From NCBI GenBank assembly GCA_033065855.1, contig JAVXUO010001744.1, positions 167,571-231,570 on the forward strand: a stretch of DNA of 64,000 nucleotides, given 5' to 3'. The notes below the pieces were generated by a model. It saw only the letters and a list, made by a program, of their open reading frames with translations, made no database searches and was not told the origin of the DNA. This stretch comes from Escallonia rubra. Lineage: Eukaryota; Streptophyta; Magnoliopsida; Escalloniales; Escalloniaceae. Shown here piece by piece: positions 21,499-31,260 of the stretch; positions within the stretch are counted from its first letter, which is position 1, and the number at the start of each line of letters is the position of its first letter. A program made the position numbers and the translations under genes.

Positions 21499-21739
21499 GA
21501 TGATCAACTGGAGATTCTGTAGTTTGGGGTTTGGGAATCAGAAGAAATGACAGAGCATTTGCTTTATAGGATATACTTGTCGGTCATTTACTTTTGAGAA
21601 ATGAGGTGCTCATCATTGCCTGCTAGTCAATAATGGTGTGTGAATGCTTCGCGGACTTTTCCATGCTATTTAAAAAGACAGTGGTGACAGCTTTCATTCC
21701 TTTGATTATATTCGTCCTCTTTAAACCACAATTTTGGTT

Positions 21740-23047
21740 GGGATAATACCATTTTACTCCTCTGAACTATCCTCATTTTGTTATTTTGGTCCCTACATTT
21801 TAAAATTCGTTAAATCAGTCCCTGTACTTTGTGCCATCATCAATTTAGTCCCTCCCGTTAGCATTTCTGTTAAAATTCAGGGGTATTTTAGTCAAATAAT
21901 GAAAAAATATGGGATAATACCATTTTAGTCCCCTGAACTATCCCCGCTTTTTTATTTTGGTCCCTGTACTTTAAAGTTCGTTAAATCAGTCCCTGTACTT
22001 TGCATCGTCATTAATTTAGTCCCTCCGTTAGCATTTCTGTTATAAATTTAGGGATATTTCTGTCAAGCCCTAGCCTTATAGTCCTCAACCTCTCCTTCTT
22101 ACCTTTATCTCCCTTCTCCCTTCCCCATCTTCCTTTCCTCCCTCTTTTCTCCATCCTAGCAGCCACCACCAAAATCATGAACTCAAAATTTCATCCCTTT
22201 AAAACTAAACCCATCAATCATCTTCCACTACAATTACATATGACTCACCACATGGAACATCCCTTACATGATTTAACATACCCTTCTTCCTCCCTCTTAA
22301 CACCAACACCCCAATTATAGCAAAGGAAACTAGGAAGCCCACCCAATTCCTTCCATTCTCAGAACAAAAAAAAAAAATGACAAGAATCTGTAAAGGAAAC
22401 TCAGGAAGGTCACCCATCTCTATGGAGGGCTTATGCATTCCACCAATTACTAGAGAAAAGGCGGAAGCGGTGATGGTTGATTTACGGTGGTCGCAGCAGA
22501 TGTGGGGGAAGAAGAATGGGGGAGAGTGGGGGGTTAATGGCATGTATGATGAACAGGTCTTCTTGTGGCTGAGAATGGTGGTGATCGAACGGCTGGTGGT
22601 GATGGTTGATTTATGGTGGTGGTAGCAATGGTGGAAATGCGGCCGGGGGGGGGGGGGGGATGTGGGTGGTGTGGGTTAGGGGAAGGCATAAAGGGAAGAG
22701 ATATGAAATATTTTTTCATTATTTGACTAAAATACCCCCGAGTTTTAACAGAAATGCTAACGGATGGACTAAATTAATGACGATGCAAAGTACATGGACT
22801 GATTTAACGAACTTTAAAGTACAGGGACCAAAATAAAAAAGCGGGGATAGTTCAGGGGACTAAAATGATATTATCCCATATTTTTTCATTATTTGACTAA
22901 AATACCCCCGATTTTTAACAGAAATGCTAACGGAGGGACTAAATTGATGACGACACAAAGTACAGGGACTGATTTAACGAATTTTAAAATGCAGGTACCA
23001 AAATAATAAAACGGGGATAGTTCAGGGGAGTAAAATGGTATTATCCC
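21740..23047. mobile_element. Mutator-like MITE with double-unit inverted repeats and exact 9-bp target duplication
   Basis: Each end consists of two head-to-tail ~165-base units beginning GGGATAATACCATTTTA, with GTTAAATCAGTCCCTGTACTT and TTAGCATTTCTGTTA inside; the right end (about 22710-23047) is the inverted copy. The duplication ATTTTGGTT lies at 21731-21739 and 23048-23056. A related empty site exists in inverted orientation at 31177-31185, which confirms the boundaries. The interior has C/T-rich and G-rich low-complexity stretches and no transposase. Confidence 0.93.
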
Positions 23048-23056
23048 ATTTTGGTT

Positions 23057-23784
23057 GCTAAAGATCATTGCCATGTCAAAAGTTATAAGTGGACATGGTT
23101 GAACTTGATGGTATAACTTCAAAATAAGGAACACGATGCGATACAAAGTATTCTTTGCTACATAAATTCTTGTTCTCCAACGGTTGAATTCTATAGGATA
23201 TCGTGTTTGATGCATGAAAAATATAAGTCCCCTTCGTTTACCTTTATCACTTTTAATTTTTAAAACAATAAACTACAAAGATTCCTTTTATCATGTACAT
23301 TTATTATTTTATTACTTACAAAAAGGTAACTAAAACAGTATGAAAATGTGGAAAGCCGTTTTTCGGCTGCCTCACACCCATTGTCGAGGAAAAATAGCTA
23401 AAAAAAGGTTCTCAAAAGGATAAAGTACACAACCTTATTTCTTAACTGGATACAAAAATGCTAAAAATGAAAACACCAAATAAAATAAATAAAATAAAAA
23501 TGAGAAAACTAACATGCCCGTAGCTCCCATGAAGTCTATTTCCCGTTTACTCGTGTAAAGTAAAAATAATTCAACGACCTAGTAAAAGGTTATAATCACT
23601 AATATTCGTAACACAAAAAAAAGTTTACACAGTTTTTGTACTGTATAGATCAATTTTTTTCAAAACAAAAACACAAAATGTTAAACATACACCGAAAAAA
23701 AAAATCCAAGTTCCAATCTTTGTACATGCTAATTCCCTTTTTTTATTTTTAAACTCGAATAACTTCAAAAGTTCCAATTTTTGG
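23057..23784. repeat. Left arm of an inverted segmental duplication
   Basis: Sequence 23057-23625, together with the flank left of the MITE (about 21655-21739), is the reverse complement, with moderate divergence, of about 30715-31260. Shared blocks include GCTAAAGATCATTGCCATGT, TGCTACATAAATTCTTGTTC, GATGCATGAAAAATATAAGT and CGACCTAGTAAAAG. The final 150 bases (23626-23784) hold no gene. Confidence 0.88.
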
Positions 23785-25567
23785 CTTCGGTGTTCCATGT
23801 CTTCTCTTGCTGAACAGTGTCCTGAAATTACCTCTTGTAATAAAGTCAATATAGCATTGCAAGTATTCGAAGGGTCAAACAACATTGGGGTTGCATTTCA
23901 ATCAGCCTTGAACACAGTTTTGCACTGGGATTCAGGTGTTGCAGCAGGAGTAGGAATTAACAAGTACTTGCTAGTCATTGACAACTAGCAAGGAGGCGGC
24001 TTCTGACGACCAACTCTAGGCCGACAATGCGATGTCCAGGGCCATGGCTCGGCTCAAGCACGATTTCGAGAACATTTTGAGCTGCGACACCGCGCCAAAG
24101 TACTCTACTTGTTCAAGTTTACTAGCCGACAATTCTGGTTATGAATTATATCGTGCGGATTATATTGACTATAATTTGCCGTGATCTCCAGAGCATAGCG
24201 GTGAATAGACCTGGCAAACAGATATACCCGTTGGGATACGGGTAAAACCCGGTCGGGTCCGGGTAAAATCGGGTCGGGTAATTTTTATCCGGATTTTTAC
24301 GGGTAGAGTTTTTCAAGATCCGTATCCGCGGGTACATGTCTAATTTTTTTTTTAAAACAAACAGATTTTAATAGACTTTTTGTTTATATATTAAGCATTT
24401 TTAACTACTTAACAGTTAACATAAACACTTAACTACAATCTCTTTCCAGTTGCATTGCTACACGGCAGTGATATCTCAGTGATATCAATTCCAACACAAT
24501 CAAGCCTATCTCCGGACAACAATATCTCAACAAAAAAACCAAAAATTACCTACAGGGGCTACAGGCTACAAATTACTTCTTACTTTTGAAGTAATAAAAA
24601 ACTTAAATACGTACAAAATAAAAGCACAAATAATATAAATAGATTTGATCGGAACGGTGGCAGCGCAGTGGTGGCGGATCTGATCGAAGACGACGTGGCG
24701 GCAGAACGACAGTGGATCTGATCGAAGACGACGGTGGCGGCAGAACGACGGCGGATCTGATCGGAGACGACGGTGGCGGCAGAACGACGACGGATCTGAT
24801 TGGAGACGATTGTGGCAGCGGAGCGACGGCAGGTGGAGGCAAAGCGACGGCAGATCTGATCGGAATGACGGTGGCAGTGGAGCGACGGCAAGTGGAGGCA
24901 AAGCGACGGCAGATCTGATCGGAATGACGGTGGCGGCAAAGCGACGGTAGATCTAATCGGAGACGACGGTGGCGGGATGTTGGTTGCCGATGGATCTGAT
25001 CTGACTGGTGGCTAAGAGAGATCGTGAGAGAGAAAGAGAGATCGTGAGAGAGAGAGATCGTGAGAGGAAGAGAGTTCAGAGAGTGAAGGAACAAGGAAGA
25101 GCGGCGCAAATTGAGAGAAGAATGAGTGAGTGACCGAATGAAACCCTAGCACTTCCTTTTATAGTTTAAGAAAACGGGTAAACCGGGTAACCCGCAATCC
25201 GACCCGGACCGACCCGAAAATTACGGGTCGGTTCGGGTACGGGTCTATTTTCGGCGGGTATTCAAAACATGTACCCGTACCCGGTATTTTGGCCCGGGTA
25301 CGGTTCGGGTAACGGGTCCGGGCAACATTTTGCCAGGTCTAGCGGTGATGCTGAACTCCGAGGTAACCTTGGGAGTGCATTAAGGTGTATTCGAGCTCAC
25401 TGGAGACTCTGGTGAACCTCAATTTTTATGGACTAGGCATGGAGAAATGGAGCACCTGTGATGTCCAGAGGATGGAATGGCAACTTTTGGAAGCTAAGAT
25501 CAAAGAATGGATAAGGGCAGTTAGAGTTTGCGTGCGGATAATTTTTACTAATGAGTCGCGTCTGTGT
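23785..25567 (+). pseudogene. EXO70: EXO70 copy 3, broken and split by a hAT element
   Basis: Two blocks, 23785-24205 and 25342-25567, align with the EXO70 copies at 10.6 and 27.4 kb. The equivalent of the start codon is TTC (in GCAAGTATTCGAAGGG versus GCAAGTGATGGAAGGG). Frame and stop defects follow (TAG after VIDN at about 23986, a deletion, further TAG near 24020). The gene is interrupted at the codons for SIAV by a 1.1-kb hAT element, then resumes (NFYGLGMEKWSTCDVQRMEW, IKEWIRAVRVCVRIIFTNE) and breaks off at about 25567, where copia gag sequence begins. It cannot encode EXO70. Confidence 0.9.
24206..25341. mobile_element. Non-autonomous hAT element inserted in EXO70 copy 3
   Basis: Perfect 13-bp terminal inverted repeats TAGACCTGGCAAA / TTTGCCAGGTCTA (allowing one A before the right repeat), flanked by an 8-bp target duplication matching at 7 of 8 bases (GCGGTGAA 24198-24205, GCGGTGAT 25342-25349). 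The intact paralogue at 27.8 kb has a single uninterrupted copy of this site. Subterminal regions are rich in CGGGT/ACCCG motifs, common in plant hAT ends. The middle carries a minisatellite with a ~39-base unit (GATCTGATCGGAGACGACGG and variants, about 24712-24985) and a GA-rich tract; no transposase is present. The minus-strand frame 24603-25109 only translates the minisatellite. Confidence 0.93.
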
Positions 25568-25810
25568 ATCGATAGCAGAACAAGAATCCTAACAAGATGA
25601 TGAAAAAGAGAAGTACTTTCACTTTGCTAAGAGTTTTCGCTACATAAAAGAGTGTCCTCTTCTTAAAAAAGATTATGATGGCAAGGTAAACAAAAATAAG
25701 TTCGTGGCCATGACATCTAGGTCAATCTTCTTGAAGATGACTTTGCATGGTGGATTGACTCTGATGCTATCAAGCATGCTAGTCGTAGGACCAAAATTGC
25801 GTAGATATTA
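25568..25810 (+). pseudogene. Copia gag zinc-knuckle fragment fused to EXO70 copy 3
   Basis: Directly after the EXO70 sequence ending CGTCTGTGT, a different sequence starts (ATCGATAGCAGAACAAGAAT), related to the gag remnant at about 6420-6600. It includes the KECPLLKK-like knuckle remnant and VAMTSRS, and then W-I-D-S-D-A, resembling the pol protease entrance (W.IDSGA). It is full of stops. Only about 240 bases of retroelement remain, with no LTR. Confidence 0.75.
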
Positions 25811-26344
25811 GTTGAGCTTTTTTTTTTGGACAATAGATCTCCAAAATAGACAATAGATCTCCAAAATACAATCTCTATCTGTCTATACTATCTTTTAGTG
25901 TAACAAGGTAGTTTTAGCATTTCATTTCTATCTATAGGAGATTAAAAAATCACATGTTTGAAATAAGTCTTTTTGTCTGATTGATCGGAGGTTATCAATT
26001 GTTTCAGTAAACGCCTCATATCTTAATATGTTAAATTGAGATGTCAACGTCCTAGACCCGCATCGAGTCTTCCTATAGCAATCGACTACCGTGATATCTT
26101 TTATGTATTATTTTACTTTCAAACCGTGAATGTCCAAATATAATTTTTAGCTTACTATTAAATGAGAGTAACAAAATTTTCTACAACTGCATTTGGTATG
26201 AACAAAACTTACAAAATTATCCTTGAATTCAAGATAATAAATATGTTTGCGTATTATATAGCAGCACACTCATCACGTGTGCCTTGTTGCCACAGGTGAA
26301 AATAAGGAGAAAAGTTGCTTGTCGTTTAACTATTCAATACTTAG

Positions 26345-26537
26345 AAAAGAAAATTAAGGTGTATTTGAGTTCACCAAAGGCTCTATCCTTCATTTTCATG
26401 GACTAGGCGTGGAGAGATAGAGCACCGGTGATGTTCGGAGGATGAAATGGCAATTGTTGGATGCTAAGATCAAAGAATGAATAAGGGCGGTTAAAGTTTG
26501 CGAGCGGATTATATTTACCGGTGAGTGACGTCTGTGT
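26345..26537 (+). pseudogene. EXO70: EXO70 copy 4, ~190-bp remnant
   Basis: Matches the EXO70 segment around MEWQLLDAKIKEW (ATGAAATGGCAATTGTTGGA, GATGCTAAGATCAAAGAATG), with stop codons in that frame (TAG after GGAGAGA, TGA after AAAGAA). It ends at the same CGTCTGTGT junction as copy 3. Confidence 0.88.
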
Positions 26538-26800
26538 ATCGATACTAGAACAAGAGTCCTAACAAGAAAAGGAAAAAGGAAAAGTCCTTTCACTTCGGTA
26601 AGTGGGGTCGCTATATAAAAGAGAATCGTCTTCTTAAAAAGAATTTTGATGGCAAGATAAACCAAAAAATAAAAATAAAAATTTGTGGCCATAATATCTA
26701 GGTCAACCTTCTTGAAGATGACTCTGGATGGTGGATTCACTCTGGAGCTACTTAGCAATAGGACCAAATAGCATAGACAATAATTAAGCCCCGAAAAAGA
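26538..26800 (+). pseudogene. Second copia gag/pol fragment fused to EXO70 copy 4
   Basis: Continues from the EXO70 remnant with KSFHFGKWGRYIKENRLLKK, a zinc-knuckle region whose cysteines are gone, then VAIISR and DDSGWWIHSGAT, close to the W-x-I-D-S-G-A-T stretch at the start of copia protease. Parallel in order and junction to 25568-25810. Confidence 0.78.
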
Positions 26801-27450
26801 TAATCTTTATCTAACTATATAACTATACTATATGTAAAGATAACAAGGTAGTTTTATTTCTATCTACACGAGAATAAAAAATCACAAGTTTGAAATAAGT
26901 TACCATTTCTTTTTTTTGTCATATTGATCGGAGATTATCAATTATTTTCGTAAACGTGTCATGTCTTAATCTGTAAAATCAAAATGTTAACTGTTGCAAA
27001 TCCTGACCGAATCTTCCTATATCAATTGACTATCATGATGTCCTTGATATATTAATTTACTTTCAAATTGGTAATGTCTAAATATAATTTTTAGCTTACT
27101 ATTAAATGAGAGCAACATAATTTTTTTATGATTGTATATTGTACGAACAAAACTTACAATAATTATACTTGAATTCAAGATAATAAAAATGTTATGCGAA
27201 TTATATACTAACACACAGATCACGTGTACCTTGCCACTATTGAAAATAGCAAGAGGAGTTGCTTGTCATTTAACTATTCAACTCTAGATACTCCGTATTT
27301 CAAAATCAGGGCCCCGCCACCAAGCTAGGAAATTTCTGAGAAGTTGGTCATTGAAAGGAAAAAGGCTTCGGCTTTCCATGTCCTCTCACTTAACTTAACC
27401 TCTATTCATAAAGTTTCTCATGGCATGAAGTGTAGCGAGCATTGCAAGTG

Positions 27451-29274
27451 ATGGAAGGGTCAGACAACATTGAGGATGCATTTAAATCGGCCTTGAACAC
27501 CATCTTACACTGGGATTCGACTGTTGCAGCAGAAGGAGGAATTAACAAGTACTTGTTAGCCGTTGACGACGTCCGCTGCTGGATGGAGTCCACGGCAGGG
27601 GAGGCGGCTTCCGAGGACCGAAGCGAGGCCGACAATGCGATGTCCACGGCCATGGCTCGGCTCAAGCACGAGTTCAAGAACATCCTGACCCGCGACACCG
27701 CTCCAAGGTACTCCAACTCTACTTGCTCAAGTCCACTTACTGAACGTTCTAGTGATGAATCCTCTGATGAGGATTGTCCGGACCATGAGTTTCCGTCTCC
27801 GGAGACTATTTCTGGTCTCCGGAGCATAGCGGTGAGGATGAACTCCGGGGGTTACCTCGGGGAGTGCGTTCAGGTGTATTCGAGCGCACGGAAAAAGGCT
27901 CTGGTGAACCACCTTTTTCATGTACTAGGCGTGGAGAGATTGAGCAACGGTGATGTCCGGGTGATGGAATGGCAACTGTTGGATGCTAAGATTAAAAAAT
28001 GGAAAAGGGAGGTTAAAGTTTGGGTGCGGATCTTTACCAACGAGTGGCGTCTCTGTAAGCAAGTCTTCGAAGGTCTTGGGAGACCTGGCACAGATGGTGA
28101 CTGCTTTAGGATGGCTGCTAAAGATGCCGCAACTCATTTATTTAACTCTGCCGATGCAATAATTAATATCCGTCCCTCACCAGAGAAACTATTCAGGATT
28201 TTAGACACTCACAAGGCTTTGTCGGATATTTTGCCTGATTTGGACATTCTCTTTCCGTCGATTCGATATCAGGTAGCTGAAGTAATAATTCCTCGACTGT
28301 CCGAGGTGGTCAGAGAGATCCTGCAGAAATATGAGGAACATTTACGTGGTGAGCTGCTTTCATATCCACCCTGGGAAGGGAAAATTGACAAGTTGACATC
28401 TTATGTGATGAAATATGTCGTTCGGATCTCCAAGTACGAGCAAACATTAACTCGATTGATCGTAATCAAGCCGGAAATAGATTGGGAGATTCCGACTGCG
28501 GGGTTGATCGAGCTGGAGGAGCGAACCCCATTAGAGCTCCATTTGATTTGGATCCTTGAGAAGTTACGCTTCAAATTGGAAGTCAAGTCGAAGCAGTACG
28601 CAGATGCATCGTTGGCCGATTTGTTCATGATGAATAACATTCAATACGTGGTGCGGGAAATTCTAACTTGTCCTAAGTTGAGGGGCATGATTACCGATGA
28701 TTTTCTGAAGACGTTGAAGGGGACAGTGCGAGAGGCGGCGACTAGCTATCAGAGAACGACCTTGGTAAAGGTCTTGTCTTGTCTGAGACCAGAGGGACTA
28801 AACGTGAATGGTGTATCAAGGAGTGCCGTTAGGAAAATGATTAGGACCTTCAATTCGATGTTTGAGGAGGTTCACAAGACCCAAGTAGATTGGTCTGTCC
28901 CAGATTTTCAGCTCCGGGAGGATCTTCGTTTGTCGATAACCCAGAAAGTCATATCGGCTTACAGGTCCTTTACGGAACAACACTTAAACGTGTTAGGTCA
29001 TGCTTTGACGGCTTTGTACTTAAAGTACACCCCCGAGGACCTTGAGGCTAAATGTTTGGAGTTGTTCGAGGGTTACAAGCCAAATACGAAAAAGCAAAAA
29101 CATGCGCATAGTGTCGTTGAAACTGCATTAGTGTTTAGGCCTTGTAGTATCAAGAAGGTTGAACCTGGAAGAGTTCTCTATGGAAATGCTACTTCTTGCC
29201 ACATGCAATTTCTCAGAGGAGCACATCATTGGCATCGGAAGCTATGGACCTGTCTCCCGTGCCACATTAAATGA
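27451..29274 (+). CDS. EXO70: EXO70 exocyst complex subunit (best preserved copy)
   Basis: Single-exon EXO70-like gene, 607 codons from ATG 27451 (MEGSDNIEDAF); the in-frame TTG nine bases upstream is not needed. EXO70 binds membrane phosphoinositides through its C-terminal helical bundle and helps tether vesicles. Visible: an N-terminal helical part (LKHEFKNILTRDT about residue 70), an acidic/serine linker (about 85-115), then the PF03081-type domain with LRSIAVRMNSGGY, RVMEWQLLDAKIKKW, SPEKLFRILDTHKALSDILP, RTPLELHLIWILEKLRFKLE, FMMNNIQYVV, FNSMFEEV and YLKYTPEDLEAKCLELFEGY near residue 545. Plant EXO70s are about 600-700 residues, so length is normal. The last ~45 residues are an out-of-frame reading of the kinase that follows without a gap. 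No internal stops. Regulation is not evident. Confidence 0.9.
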   Translation: MEGSDNIEDAFKSALNTILHWDSTVAAEGGINKYLLAVDDVRCWMESTAGEAASEDRSEADNAMSTAMARLKHEFKNILTRDTAPRYSNSTCSSPLTERSSDESSDEDCPDHEFPSPETISGLRSIAVRMNSGGYLGECVQVYSSARKKALVNHLFHVLGVERLSNGDVRVMEWQLLDAKIKKWKREVKVWVRIFTNEWRLCKQVFEGLGRPGTDGDCFRMAAKDAATHLFNSADAIINIRPSPEKLFRILDTHKALSDILPDLDILFPSIRYQVAEVIIPRLSEVVREILQKYEEHLRGELLSYPPWEGKIDKLTSYVMKYVVRISKYEQTLTRLIVIKPEIDWEIPTAGLIELEERTPLELHLIWILEKLRFKLEVKSKQYADASLADLFMMNNIQYVVREILTCPKLRGMITDDFLKTLKGTVREAATSYQRTTLVKVLSCLRPEGLNVNGVSRSAVRKMIRTFNSMFEEVHKTQVDWSVPDFQLREDLRLSITQKVISAYRSFTEQHLNVLGHALTALYLKYTPEDLEAKCLELFEGYKPNTKKQKHAHSVVETALVFRPCSIKKVEPGRVLYGNATSCHMQFLRGAHHWHRKLWTCLPCHIK

Positions 29275-30078
29275 TGATCGTGTAGTAGTAGCCATCAAGC
29301 GCGCTAAATTCTTGAAATCTAGACACTTTAGAGGTAGCATGGACGAGGACAAGGACAATGCATTTCTCAAAGAACTTGAGCTCTTATCCCGCCTCAACCA
29401 TGGAAACCTTGCCCGGCTCCTGGGGTTTTGCAAAGATAGCAATGAGCTTGTATTAGTTTCTGAGTACATGAGCGATGGCAGCCTCTATGACCATCTCCAC
29501 AAGCTCAAGAGCCCCCGTTTAAGGTTGTGGCCTGCACGCATTAAAGTGGCGCTAGATGTGGCTAGAGGAATCAAATACCTCCACAACTACGCGGTGCGAC
29601 CAATCATACACCGTGACATCAAGTCATCCAATGTATGGCTTGATGCAACTTGGAGTGCCAGGGTGTCCGATTTTGGACTATTGGACAACACTTCACACCT
29701 TTCTTTTGATGCTGCTAGCTCCACACGATTGACCACTAAGAGCGACGTGTATAGCTTTGGAGTATTATTGCTCGAGCTATTATCCGGGAGCAAAGTAGTA
29801 TGTGAAGATGGAAAGCCCCTCGACATGTGATTGATTTTGTGGTTCCATATATTGTACAGGATAATCTCTATAAGGTTCTTGACCCTGAGGTGTCCCCGCC
29901 AACACCATTTGAGATAGAAGCAATGGTATACATGGGGTACCTTGCTGCAGATTGTACCAGCCTGGAAGGTGAAGACCGACCAACAATGACAGAGATAGTT
30001 TCTAGCTTAGAAAGAGCATTGGCTGCATGTGTAGAAGCCCCAACGTTATCTGGGTCCAGTAGTAGTTCTTCCGCGTAA
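29132..30078 (+). pseudogene. CCR4-like Ser/Thr kinase domain joined to EXO70; activation segment gap and frameshift
   Basis: Counting from 29159: EEFSMEMLLLATCNFSEE opens the domain, glycine loop GIGSYGPV 25-32, ATP lysine in VAIKR 47, SRLNHGNLARLLGFC about 77-91, catalytic loop HRDIKSSN 151-158, DFG 171-173, then LTTKSDVYSFGVLLLELLSG 191-210. Between DFG and LTTKSDVY only about 17 residues remain, so the G-T-x-G-Y-x-D-P-E-Y (APE) block of this family is missing. After GKPLDM the frame stops at TGA 29828; the expected continuation VIDFVVPYIVQD...AADCTSLEGEDRP runs in the next frame to TAA 30076, implying a one-base loss. No transmembrane helix, ectodomain or own ATG context lies in front. 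Close to CRINKLY4-related kinases of the CCR4 group. Catalysis as encoded is unlikely. Confidence 0.88.
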
Positions 30079-30714
30079 TTCAGCCGACTTGATTGAGGAC
30101 ACATGTTGATACATCCCTTGGAAGTGAAGGTAAATGCATCTACTGCGCATAAATTGAAGCTCTTGGTTTCATCATTTTAGATATCAAGTACAAGTGATTG
30201 GTCTTTTTCCGATGCAGATTTTGTTCACCATGGACGAGTGCAGAGTACAAGAAACTTATGATTAGCGTTGTTGCTGCCCAGTAATGTATGATATTTGCAT
30301 GATTAGCGCCTATTTTCACCACTGTCGCATATTATTAGAAAGCAAACGATTACTACATAAAGCTATTGGACTTGCCATTTTTGTATGCAAAGCTAGATCG
30401 GAAATCTTTACCACATGCAATTATGGTTTAGATGTTTTTCGATCTAATATTGTGTAATGGACAATTTGTAGCTTCCAGTATTTTTATTTGATTGTCTGTA
30501 ATATATGAACGTAACTCTTGTATGGCCGGGACGGTTTATTGTACAATATTATTCTTCTCTTAACAAAAAAAAAAGCTCATGATTGAGAGTACTTGTGAAG
30601 AAACATACAGGCGGCTTCACGTTATGTTCTGTTATGAATCCAGTATTTGGGCTTTGATTAAACAAAAAGGCAAAAAGGCATCAATTTCATAGTTTCTTTT
30701 TCTTTTTATTTTCC
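30079..30714. other. Downstream flank of the EXO70-kinase locus
   Basis: No further gene. It probably includes a 3'UTR. AT-rich with no clear structure. Confidence 0.4.
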
Positions 30715-31260
30715 ATTTTGTGTGACGAATATTAGTGATTAAAAACTTTTACTAGGTCGTGGAAGTATTTTTCCTTTACACTAGGAAACGGGAAATAGGC
30801 TTCATGAGAGTTATGGGCATGTTCATTTTCTCATTTTTATTTATGTTTTCGTTTTCATCATTTTTATATCTATTAAGAAATAAGGTTGTGTATGTTATCC
30901 TTTTGACAGCCAAAAAACGGATTTCTACATTTTTGTAGTGCTTTGGTTACATTTCAAAAAAATAAAATAAAATAATAAACTTACACGATAAAATAATCTT
31001 TTTAGTCATCATTATAAAATCTAAAATTAATAAGGATAAACGAACCGGACTTATATTTTTCATGCATCAAACACAATACCCACTAGAATTCAATCGTTGA
31101 GAACAAGAATTTATGTAGCAAAAAATACTTTGTATCCCATCAAGTCCCTTATTTTGACATGGCAATGATCTTTAGCAACCAAAATTGTGGTTTAAAGAGG
31201 AGGAAGAAGATCAAAGGGATGAAAGCTGTCACCACTGCCTTTTCTTACATATATTAGTAA
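30715..31260. repeat. Right arm of the inverted segmental duplication, with empty MITE site
   Basis: Reverse-complement relative of 21655-21739 plus 23057-23625. At 31177-31185 it carries AACCAAAAT, the single-copy complement of the target site ATTTTGGTT that is duplicated around the MITE at 21740-23047, with matching flanks on both sides (AGATCATTGCC and TTAAACCACA equivalents). This arm therefore preserves the pre-insertion state. Confidence 0.9.

Larger units (their letters stand above)
25376..27285. repeat. Tandem duplication (~0.95 kb) of the EXO70/copia chimera and its flank
   Basis: Unit A about 25376-26344 and unit B about 26345-27285 each contain, in order: an EXO70 piece (GTGTATTCGAG or GTGTATTTGAG onward), the same EXO70-to-copia junction, the gag/pol scrap, TAACAAGGTAGTTTTA, the block ATAATTTTTAGCTTACTATT and GAATTCAAGATAATAAA. 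The shared junction shows that the chimera formed once and was then duplicated. Confidence 0.9.

Noticed and set aside
24603-25109. 168-codon minus-strand frame inside the hAT element
   Set aside because: Repetitive translation of a 39-base minisatellite; not a transposase.
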